Position numbers and translations under genes: made by a program. This document shows positions 26,401-38,400 of a stretch of DNA of 64,000 bases, piece after piece. Each line of letters begins with the position of its first letter. Positions within the stretch are counted from its first letter, which is position 1. The notes beneath the pieces are model-generated. The model was not told the origin of the DNA, made no database searches, and worked only from the letters and a program-made list of their open reading frames with translations. The DNA is from Opisthorchis felineus (Eukaryota > Platyhelminthes > Trematoda > Opisthorchiida > Opisthorchiidae), in NCBI GenBank assembly GCA_004794785.1, contig SJOL01003706.1, positions 124,001 to 188,000 on the forward strand, read 5' to 3'.

Positions 26401-29400
26401 CAAAAGCAAGCAGCATTACAATCGTTTTGCCGAATTTGACACCCCTGAAGTATGGACGAATCGTACCATCATGGGTTAGCTCCCCACTCTTCGGTCCCTT
26501 CAAACAAGCGTTTGCAAGCAGTATAGGTTATCTTAATGTAAATATATTCGATAAGTAAGTGAGAACGTCTGGGTCAAATTCATTACTGAGTAAATGACGA
26601 CACAACTGCCGTGATGGCTGTGCCTGCTAGTGGGTATCCGCATTTTTGCTGCATGATCCAGCTCGTACTGTGTTAAAGGTAGAGAGAGATGATGAGACAG
26701 CAAGTTGAGCGGTGCAGGAAATCTATGAGGTTGTCAACAAAAACACGTTGCGCTTTAGTCCACACACGTAGTCTTGTAACTACTAGTCTCGTAGTCTTGT
26801 AGCTACTGAATTTCAAGTTTCCTCAGAGTTGGTATTTTATCCAACAGAACTTTCTGATTAAGCAGTTCTTCTTTTCAAAACGTTACAGAGCATAGTAGGG
26901 GGTTGGAAAGCATTGCTTATAGTCGCAAAACCAATGTCATTGAGTGAAAATTAGCTCTACAGGAAAGAGTATAAAGTATCATTGATTTGAAAAAATCGAA
27001 TTTGGGATACGAAAGACCAAAAATTTAGATGAGAAAATGCATGGGGAGCTTTGCTTAATATATAAAAGAATCAAACCGTTGACAAAAATCATTAAAAGTG
27101 GTCCATTTGGCTGCGTGAATCTTGTACAAACTGCTTTAACTTTAATACAATTATCCAGGAATAAGGAGTACGTTGTTTTCAAGATAATGAGACGAGTGCT
27201 GGAAGGACGCTGGAGTTCAAGTGGCTGCTGACGAAGACCTTTTCGATCGGGAATATGCAGATGGCATCGGTCTCATCTTCAAAGAGGTAACAAGGCACAG
27301 GTATTTTTGGATGAACTGATCAAAGTCATCCCGTTCTTTGACATGTTCACTACACCCTCAAGAGGCAAGGTCATGTTTCTGGACAAGCCGTCGCTGAACA
27401 CTTACAATCCAAGGTGAAGGTTCAAGCTTTTGGAACGTTTCATGTACCTTGGAAGTTGTATTAGTTTCGATTGCAATGTGACAGGTGAGTTCAATGCAAG
27501 AATCTCTAAGTCTTGGGTCGCTTTTGCCAATTTGGGACACCTATGATGACAAAGCGATATATCCCTGAATCTCAAGGGACGTGTGTATCAAGCTACAGTG
27601 TGGGCTACTTTGTTGTATGACTGTGAGACTTGGCCTGAGACGGAACTGAGACGTCTTCAGGTGTTCGACAATCGTTGTCTCAGGACCATTGCTCGTGTGG
27701 GTTGGTGTCGGAGAATCCGCAACGAGGCAATTAGAAAGCGAATGTTCGGTTGTGCAACGAGGACTTACATCGAAGAATGCACGTAGCACCGGTAACTGCG
27801 TTGTTTAGGCTATGTACTGTGCATGCCGAACCATATTTTGCCGAAGAATGGTGCTTTCCGTGCCAAATTCAGAGTGGTCGAAGCAAAGGGCTGGTCAGCT
27901 CTTAGTCTAGCAGAGGGAAATGAAGTCTATCGAGGAAATTTTGGGTGCCGTCGCTGTGGCTCGCCTTCCAGAATGGGGTCCGCGTGATCCCCATTGTGCC
28001 TAGTTGGAGGCGCTGTAAGAAGTGAGTGCTATTCGGTGTCATTGGCGTTCTTGTTGCCAGTTTCAATCCGGATTGTCTGAATGAGTGTCTAGAAACGTAG
28101 GCACTTCGGAATTATTGTGGTGACTAGCACTAAGTCCCAACCCCGTCCATTTTTTCTTTTCTTCACACTTAGGCTTTCAAATAAATTATGGTTGTACGGT
28201 AGTAAAGCATCAGTGTTGAACACTGATGTGCTGTCAATGATGATGATGATGATCAGGTTGTACATTTCTTTCTTTCACTCAAGTGGTATAACTTAAGCTG
28301 ATGGAATTATGGCACTTTTGCCACTTCACTCACTGTTGGAACGTTAGAAACCGGTTCCGTAAGCCGGGACCTAACACAGGTGCCTCCTATAAAGCGGTGC
28401 TTGCCATGTATGTATGGGATTTTGCTACATAGTTGTAACGGTACCGTCGACATTCATCGCCTGGTGGGTTTCACAAACGGTTTCTCTTTGGCATCTTCCG
28501 TCGTACCATCATTCTTTTGATTCGGAGCAAATTTGTTTCTCACACTGACTACCTGGTTCGGTGCGTGTTATCTCGTACCAACCTCAACCATCTGACTGTG
28601 ATTTGACGAAACCGTTGGACACCGTACAATCTAACACAATAAGCCTACTTGGCGCCGTGCAAATTTGCCTGGGACAGTGCTAGTGCCGGGCTCATCATTA
28701 ACTAATGACCTCTCACCCACCAATGCCGCTTACAAGACTCAGAACGCAAATCAGGAATTTTCAATATTAATCAGGAATTCAATGCAGTGTTCACCATTTC
28801 CCAGATTAAACAAAGGCAACAGACAGAATAACGTACATATTCAAAGCAGTTTACACAGTGGTTGTACGGTAAAAATTATTCTCCAATAGAATAGTTACTT
28901 TTTTTAGGATAAAATTTGCCGACAGATTAGAATAGAGGCATTCTCAAGGCTTGAAATCGTTCTTATGCTATTATCCTCGCTTGCCACCACTCTGTCAGAA
29001 AAAAGGGTGACGTTATGACGAAGTTGAACTAAAATCCAATCAAACATGTAAGCTTTTTTCGGGAAAAAACTTACATCCTATTGTAATATTCGAACGAGTC
29101 AATTTCACATCCACTGAGCTATTGCAGTTTGGAATTTAGCTTCAGATTGAATTGCACTGGATGTCCACCGTGCTAACACTAATGAGATAAAGCAAATTAA
29201 TCAATATCATGTAAGTTTTCAAGTAAATTACGAGGTTATAAGACTACAAATGAATAAACGAGACTTCACTGGCACGGCAATAGTTGTAAGGAGATTTACA
29301 ATAAGCGACGTAAATCTCAATGATTTGTAGTGGATCACAAACGAAAACAATGACCTGTTGGAAACTGCTGTGGATAATTAACCCTTAGATATGAAGAGAA

Positions 29401-32400
29401 CGAATAATGTTGGTTGAGATAAGGACCGTGCGTTAGCGTAAATCAGTGACATCCAGAGCGACCGAGATGAAGTGCGGCTTCTGAAGCCCAGACTCATGGT
29501 CTTGTTTAAGGTTCAGGCAGATTCCTGTTACCGTGACTTTGTTCGCATTCTGCAGAGTTTTCCTTGTTTCCAGTAATTCCTAAACCTTCGCCTATGAGCG
29601 AAATTATAATGGGTGAATTTTGTTTATGCAGTTGAAAGGCTGCTTTGCATCATTTGAGCTGCCCAATATAAGTGCACAACAACCTGTAGATTTGCTATCA
29701 GTCCCAGATCTTGACGGAATCGCTCGAATACAACAGAAGGTCTTGCGAATAGAACGATTCAAACATTCTGGGAGCTAATCGAGTTTTTTGCATGGCGTAC
29801 AGACCTCCAAAAGTTATAAGTGCAAAGCGAGCTTCCGTAGTCCTTCGTTCTAAACCTTTGTAAACTCTCGTTTATGTGTTTTTAGACTGATCCTCCAAAA
29901 TCGACCGGGCGTTACTCTTCCCGCACACAGCCGCGAACGTCCACGTCGCCTGCTACCTCGTCCACAACTTCACCCACTTCAACGTCCACTGGATTATTTC
30001 ACTATTCTCGCTGGTCTCCAAGCAAGACCAGTAGTCCCGGCAGTTATGTGGGTTCATCAATTGGAACGAGCGCCTCCTGGAATGCGGTGAGTGGTTTTTT
30101 CGTACCACCATGTGGAAACGTGCTCTCTTACTATCGAAGCTAAATTATTTGCGAGGCTGAAGTGAAATTGTAATTCTAATATGTACTGGCAAGTGTGAGG
30201 CAAGTGGGTATGTGCAGGCCGACCTAAAACTCAGAGTTCTGAGATCTTGTTGGATTCTTCCCCGCCATTCATAGTTCTGTATCAGTACCTTGGAAACCGG
30301 CAAGAAGTCAGGATCCGTGTGGAATGCCGTGTACTACAGGACTCAGTGGACTGTATCAAACGTGATGTAAGCTACCCAGATATTATGGAAATCGGTGGTT
30401 TCTTGCTTACTATGATCAGTGAAATTTACAGAAAACCTATCTGCCTACCATCTACCATCAGAATTTTTGCATAAAACACCTATCTAAAGGCGTTTTGCAA
30501 GCAAAATCTTACGTGCTTTATCACGTTGATGATCGTTAGAAATCAACCTCGTTTTGGGGTTGGCATGTACAGTCCGTTGCGACCAACTATCACTGAAGCC
30601 TTGCGTAATACGATTATTACCAATGAAGGTCTTTCTGAGAAAAAGGTCATCTGTGCCATTTCGGAGGTAGATTTCTTCATGGATTGCAACGCACGTCGTG
30701 GACTCTTCAGACGAGCAACCAATCTTCGGAAAGGTGTATCTTAAAGTTAAAATGTCTGTGCTGTCACTTTTCATCAAGAGGAGGTTTTGAACTCAAATAT
30801 CGAAAACAGTCACTCATGAATCCACAGGAAATTTAATTTTTTTTATTGATTTATCTTAGTTTTAGTAAGAAAAAATCGCATGAAGAGATTCCACCATTTG
30901 CCCTTGGTATTGATTTGAGCAAAATGCACTCTTCTACGAATAAGTGCGATCTAATTTGACTGCAGATGTCATCAAGTGAGGCTGGCGGCCCTAAACTTCA
31001 AACACGATGCGTCCTTGAACCAAACAGATAATGCCATGGCTGTTTCTAGGTTTTGATATTGCTTTCATGCGCCCTAGTCCCAGTGACCTAACAGCAACTT
31101 CAAAACACGACGACAGTGGAAAACTCGATACTACTCAGAACATTGAGGGTAAATTTGGCCATATGCCAAGGCAGAACCTCCACAATGAGGAATACCAAGT
31201 GTTTTATATCTCATAAACAAGTTGTCCATGCTTCCCATAGGAAAACAAAAAAGAGAGACTGAGTGGTGTCGTCTTGACGTAATTAAGCCACCAGCCTGAC
31301 AAAGCACGGACTTTTCCGCATTTTCCCTGGTGAATCAAGTTTATTTCCATAATTTCACCGCGGAGCCATTTGCAGCTAGTCAGTGGAACATGAGGTTATC
31401 CATAAGGTTGCTACACAATCGCTGATTAAGTTAATTTACACAACTTTCCATGATGACTGCTTCAGTTGACCATAGGAATTTATGTTGAACCACGGTGAAT
31501 AACCTTCACATTAGCAAACCATGAACTGTATTTTGAATACGAACTCAGACCGCGAACCACAAATGGATGTTCACGATTTTCAAACCTAGTGGTAGTCGGT
31601 GGTTTTGCAAACGAGGCGCTACATATTGCAACATTTCGGAATTGTTACTAAAATGAGTGGAACCTACGAGTAAGAAATTTTTGCCTGACAATCAAAACCC
31701 CCATAACCTTATTGCACACCCGTACACACAAAAGTGAAATCGTGCAGACACGTGTTTTGTTGCATGTATGTATAATTGGCGCTGCACGTGTTTCCCATCA
31801 GAAAGTTCAGCAATCGCCCCACTTGGGCCTTACAAATGACAGCTATGATAAATGGTGGAATGCGAATCAACTGCATAGTTATCTTTGCAAGTACACACTA
31901 CTGGCTATTTGTTCTTTTCAGTCTAATAAAAGTTGTCATGACACAGACATAGGACACAAAGCACGTCTGATTTGCAATCCGATTGGACCATACTGCACTG
32001 ACCAGCGATACCATTTTCTCGGGAAGCGTACACCTGCAGAACTGATCCGGTACTAGAGTTCCGATCGAAAAATGGTCATTTTGCTAACTCTGTGAGCTAC
32101 CGTTGTTCAGGTAGGTTGAAAGTTGCCAGCAATCCAGCAAGTGCCGAATTAAGAATAAACACTGTTCGCAGCGCACGCTTCCGTTTGTTATCACTGGCGT
32201 GACACAGTCCAGCAACCGTGGTGAGGGCTGGTCCAAAGCCCTCCCAGCAATCCGAATCAAAATGACTCACTTACTCGATGCACAGGACGACGTCTTGTAA
32301 TCGACCTCAAGATTTCGGTCCACTCCCACAGTTGCATGAGATCATGACGACTCGGTGTTGGAGCCACAGCTTGGCAGATACTGTGTTACCGATCCATTAG

Positions 32401-35400
32401 GCTCAGTGTCTCTCTGTAGCGTCGGGACCTAAATTGCATGTTAAGTTTGGAGTCGCTAGCTGCATTTATTCTGACGGACCAACCGATGAGCTCTGCGTCC
32501 ATCAACAGAAGAGAGGCATTAGGACCCTGGAAATCAGTGCAGAATTTATGCTAGTCGTTTTGATACAAGAAAAGACAGGAAAATTTTCGTACTGAATCGT
32601 CCGCCCACATAGCAAAATTAATCTTCGGTCGAGAATAGATCTAATGCAAAATATATTTGGAACATGCTTGAGGGAAGCCAGAAGCAAATCTTGTTGCCCA
32701 GGCTTGAACACAACGTTTCAGCGTTTCCTCAAATGTTCTGATGGGGGCTTCTCCCCACTCAATAGCTCCGTCGATAAGACGATTTTACTAGCACGAACTT
32801 ATTCTGATTTCATCGTCTGCTGGAACGAATAACGAGGAGGTGGCATTTTTCCCTAAATAGCTATCTCACTTCCCGGACAGAAAAGCGGTAGTGGAACTGC
32901 CTTGTATCATTTATTGGTTGATTGGCACGTCCAGTTTTTGATATCTTAGGCAATTCTACACAATCCCGACATGGCTAAACTTCAGTGGACTTGCTCTGGG
33001 TGATACCTTGTCACCAGGTGCATGCGTAGCACCATTCGTTGAAAAGAACTCTGTCGTAATGCGAGATGAAGGTAACCAATCTATAATGAAGAGTACACAT
33101 CCATGCTTAACTGTCTTCTTTTGTGAGACTTATTCGGGTTTTAATCGGTTGGCGTAAAATGTGCTCATTCTTAATGACCGAGATTAACACCTTGTGCTAG
33201 CGTGTCTCAGTCATGAATATACAGAAGTATGAGGTATATCGTGCAGTCAGTCCATGCGATCTGAAAAGTTCCACTACACATTCACACTGAAAAAGTCCGA
33301 CCTGATTATCTTGGTGCGTGATGGGTGGGCTACGGTTCCTATTAGTCGTTCTTCTCCTCTCCGTAAGGAAACACCACAATCGGGGAAACATTTTGGTTTC
33401 GCCCAGTGACGATTCGTGCACCTTCGACTTGTCTTCGGTCCTTATGATTCTCTTTCTCCAAATTGAGAAGATTACTTGCTATCCACTGTTTGGAATTCAT
33501 GTATTTCATCTCATTTATTACAGGACTTGAATACGGTCTCTAGTGGTGGTGGCGGTGGTTGTAGTAGTACGACAGTTGATTACAAACGTCTATATGAGGC
33601 GGAGAAATTAGCAACGGATGAACTTCGGAACGAGGTTGTGGCAGCACAGAAAGAAACACGTGAGCTGCAAGAACGGATCGAAGCGGCGAAGCAGTCACGC
33701 TCCATGAGTGGAGCACACCAGCGAGTAAGTTTGTTATTCTCATTGGATGTGACATTTGGAGATGTGTCATCGAAATCATGCTTTTGTCTGGTCATAGGAA
33801 AAGCGTTAGGAATTAAAATACCCCAAACTCGACCAGATTCCTTGTGAACAATCTGATCTGATCAAACCCATAACATTAAAAACGGTACCCAACCTGAACG
33901 TGAATCGACTGGTTTTCAAGGCCCCTCACCTTTGTCCAGCTATAAATGGAAGCACTCAATGCATACTTCATTATTTGGTTGATTACTCCGATAAAACTAG
34001 TCCGATGGTGATTGGATTTTGAAAAAAGTGAATGGCTGATGATGATTAGATTACTGTGAGGGTTGAGAACGGCACGCACAGAGGTATCCGAACTCTGGGG
34101 GGCCACTTCCGAACAGATGATTGGCGTTTTGCAGGAAAAACAACTGGTGTCTCTCCTGTTGCTCCATTTTTTCAGGCGCTTGTTCCGTTAGGTTAATAAA
34201 CTGCTCGGGAACTAGCTGTGAATACTGGACAAATAGGGGTAAATGGAAATCACTGATTTTTGAAACAAATGTGTATTCGTATCATTGAACCAAAGAAGTT
34301 TTTATCAGAAAAACCAATCTCTTGTCTTCACTCGGAGGTACACGTGTGCGCCAAAATCGTCATTGCACAAAACATGAACGGAGTGATGCTACTCGTAAAG
34401 CCCAAAGGAATGCTTGTTGTTTGACGTATGCCGCAAATTCATCCACTAACAGTCTCAAAGCATCATTAATTTCATACTGCAACAAAGTACGTAAAATAGT
34501 TCCACTGTCAGTTGGAACACGTCCAAGAGAGTGCATATTCGATTGGCATGTTTTTATGGACCCAGGACGAATTTGAAAGGCGTTCATGTCGGATACCCAA
34601 CCAATCGTAGTGTTTGCATCTTTTTCACAAAAGTGCGCCCGCCCACCATTGTGATAGATTAGGCAACCTCACCTGCTGTGGATACGTGGGCACACGCGTC
34701 GGTCGGCTGAAGTTGGCGGCGCTTCGGCGTATGCAGATGTCTAGTGCATGTTCTGGATTGTCGTAACAATCCGCGTACGCATGCAAATGTCTGCGGATCA
34801 AAAGTACTTGCCGCCCCTGATATCACAAGCCCATTATCGATGGCTCACCACAGTAGGTCACGTTTACAGGTAGGTGAGCCTCTACGTCGGCTGACGACTC
34901 TTTCCCCCCTGCAGGATGAATATAAGAAAGGGCAGATTGTTTGAGGGGTTGGCCGCGGTGGATGAGCTGTAATCAATCGCTCGTCCTCACGCTGGTTTGC
35001 TGGTGTTCACGGCCTGTGCCCCTTTGCCCGGTTGGGAAAGTCAAGATACAGCAACGTAGGTTTCACGCAGCGCGTAGACAGTCTCTCCAATTGAGATGAA
35101 AATTGCAGCGCGTATTTGAAAATGGATTCTGCATCAATTCAAGAAAACACAAGTACCCGACTTCAGACAGAAAAGTCATGAAGTTTATACCAAAAATTCA
35201 TGTTTTTCTGGATAGTTTAATAGTTTTTGTGTTGAAAATTAGGTTCAGTGTCATAACCGTCAAGCTGTAAAGCTTCTAGTATCCGAATCCCGTGTGTAGG
35301 TCATTCCTTTCGTCTTGTCAGCATCGACGATTCAGGCCACTTGAACACAGTCGGATCTGTCGTACAGAGCCAGCTATTCCACTGATCAGTCTACTGTTCC

Positions 35401-38400
35401 CACTGCACTCGCGTTGTAAATCAAGGACTGTTCAGCACGAGGCCAATCATTACTTGCTCTGCGGTTTAGTTACAATTACCACTTCTGAAACTGACATTCT
35501 TGTTCCTGATACTCCTTTATAATAGAACAAGATACATGCAATTCGATCTTGAAGGAGATTCAGTAACCTCAGTTACGTTCTCATCATTGGGCGTTTGAAG
35601 GCAAATTCCTCAGCTCACTGAACATTCATGTAACCATATGCTGTTATTCGGAATGATCTCCTGAACTGGATGAGACGACGTAGTGTTTAGTAGTTGATTC
35701 ATTCGTATCACTGGTTTAGAAGGATAATCCTGACCCTACTAATACCCAATCGCAATCCAAGCTAAAAGAAATAGCTCCTTTATTTTCATGCCCAATCTAC
35801 TACCTGCACGTCATTTCGTGCTTGTCACATGTAGTGATAGGAAGACATGGAGATAATGGACCATCTAATTGTTTTTTGACAAATTCGGCTAAACAAACTG
35901 ATTGTGTTAACATCTACTATTTTTTAGACTGTTTTTGGCTCAAGCATTATCCGTCCGGTGGCATCTTTCCGGGTCTATCAGCATCAGAAATTGTAGAACA
36001 CAAATTGGCCACAGAGTATATAACGCACTTTACTAAATTTCAAAGCGATATATCGGTTTTATCAGTAAGCATCTGTGACAGAAGCGTATCTTGTACGAAC
36101 ATTAGGTCAGAAATGACAAATATGCAAACGGTTCTTCACATCCGAAAAAGAGGTCAGCTGGTTTGGGTAGGCAAAATATAAGATGGATAAAGGCACAATG
36201 TTTCGGTTTGTGAGAAGTTCGTACAGTCGATTTAATCAATAAAGTGTCGGACTGCACAGTCCTATAAAACAAACCGAAAGGTGAATAACAGTTGGTGCAA
36301 TAAATATGGTTTAAAAAAGCACTGACGGTGGGTTCCCCTATTGGTGTAGACACTTTCAGTCGTGGTATTTTTCGGCGTATAGCTGCCATGCAACATCAGA
36401 GAAACAAAAGAGCATACTTAAAAATGAGCCACCAAAATCTTAGGTTCAGACTGAAACTATAGGCCTTGAGGTGCGCCGCCCGTATCTCGACTGCTGCGCC
36501 GACTCGAATGTTGCATAGTGTTCTGGAGCATTCAAAATGGACTTAAGACTGCCCCTAAGCTAGGTACATGACTGGTGACAAATCGGCTCTCGGGTAGCTA
36601 ACACTGTCGTGAATTACGTCTAGCTTGTGCTGACGTTCTGGTAAGGGCTTCTCGACCCCACAATAAACACAAGTTAGAAAGAGCAACCAACTGTGTTTGG
36701 ACTTCTATCTCTCCTAGACACTTGGGGTCACTAGTACTATACAGGGAGATGGGCATCTCGAGCTCATCGCGTTTGAGAACATCCAGCCACAGGAGGCTAT
36801 TATTTCTCATTGTTTTAGGATAAAACTTGAAGTAAAAATGGCTCAAAAATAAGCTGATTGGTTCGAACTACGAAACCTTAGGTAATGACAATGATTCTAT
36901 GGACAAGAACACAATTGGAGGATATGGCAAAAGGCACTTTCCAACACCTGTCTAACACATGAGCGGCACTTCTACGTCCTACCAAAACTGATAACGAAAG
37001 TGGGCCGAGTCGATTCACATTCCACTGGTTGGTATCTGTGCACATAATTGGCTCACCAGATGCCCACAACTATTCTGCATAGCATAATTGCTGTTCGCAT
37101 AGCTGAAACAGTTGCCGTTTGAGATTCACTTGAGATTCCGATGTGAACCTGAAGCAGGAAGATCGGTGGGAAGCGTGTGGAACACTTGAAACTTATCAAG
37201 TGGAATGAGGACCGTATGGGAAAACCACCACGCCCTACAAAACAGTTACTTTAGCAATCCAAATTGCAACAAACAAGGCATAGTGAAATAGGGGGCGATT
37301 GGTGCAGTTCACGATCGCTATAATTTCAACTTTGGTTTGCTGAAAATAATAACGGTAATCAAGGACAACGTTAGGAAAATTTCAAGCTTTGATAATCGCT
37401 AGTATCGTATCTTGAAATACGTTTACCATAATCAATAAGAAGAATGAGGTTTAGCGTTGAGTTCTTTGCCAAAAAAGCTTTCTAGACAAACAAGGCGCTA
37501 AAACGTTCATTATTGTTTACCTTGATATTGTTCTTTGGCGCTGGATGTTTGGCTTCCAAAACCCCAGAAATGTGATCCACGGATCGCCTTACCGGCCTCA
37601 GCAGTGGTTGGCAAATCAGATCCTTCCAGTGGTTAGATTGCCTTTCAGTCCTCTTGAAGCCTACAAACTCACATGCATTAGTATCCCTCCTGTATAATTC
37701 GTTGCAGAAACTGCAATGGAGGCTTGTTCATCTAACTGAACGTCCACGTTCAGAATGGTCTTGTTGATTTTCTAGTATTGCGTTTGACCCGTAGTGTATG
37801 AAGTCATCGACTCAATCACTTGTTAAGATCCAAGCTTTCCTCTCTCCGTCGCTATGAGAAGTGGTCGTTCAGCTGACCACATTGATGATGAGGTAAGAAA
37901 GGCTAGAATAAACCGAACACTCGTTATAGTTACGACATATCAGTTGTCCCAACAAAACTCGCTGATACCACTTAACAGAAGGCTGGTTGTGCGCGACAAT
38001 TATCGAGGTGACGACGATATAACGATGGATGCGTTAGTAAAACTGTTCGCACATGTCCACGGATGATAGAAAGTAACGGTCCAAGACTGAAGTTCATTAC
38101 CGGGTTTAGATGACAAGGAAGTAATGCACCTAAACTGATTCAGATGCTAGCAGAGAACTGAAATGAAGATGACGTTCAGTGGCCCTCTAAGTGTATGAGT
38201 GGTCGGAATTTGACGTAATCAATAGACTTTTGGAGGAGCTGGCCGTTTGCACAAAAGTACGGCTCTTACACAAAGGTCCGATTCGCTCATCAGAGATTTC
38301 TTCCCTATGTTTGCGTTCCTAAGGAGCTATAGTCAATGAGTAGTTTAATGTTGTCACGCAAATGTGCTCATTAGTATAAAAATGGTCAAACACTCAACTC

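Larger units (their letters stand above)
17467..29885 (+). other. Intron between MYPT exons A and B (12.4 kb)
   Basis: The intron runs from donor GTAAGT to acceptor TTTTTAG, phase 0. It holds copies of repeat R1 (21.05-21.3 kb and 25.7 kb), a nested inverted repeat (22.7 kb), a tRNA-box-like repeat (24.3 kb) and a LINE 3' end (27.2-28.3 kb). The stretches 17.5-21.0, 21.4-22.7, 22.9-24.2, 24.4-25.7 and 25.8-27.2 kb show nothing I recognise beyond short chance open frames. Confidence 0.65.

Noticed and set aside
34870..34945. Exon after the strong pyrimidine tract and GCAG at 34917
   Set aside because: Only nine codons to a stop. It would end the protein before the conserved ERRIS and zipper segments, which are clearly encoded downstream.
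37854..37891. Extra MYPT exon between C and D (RSGRSADHIDDE followed by GTAAGA)
   Set aside because: The donor is good, but no acceptor gives the required phase 0 in this frame, and the residues do not match the coil.
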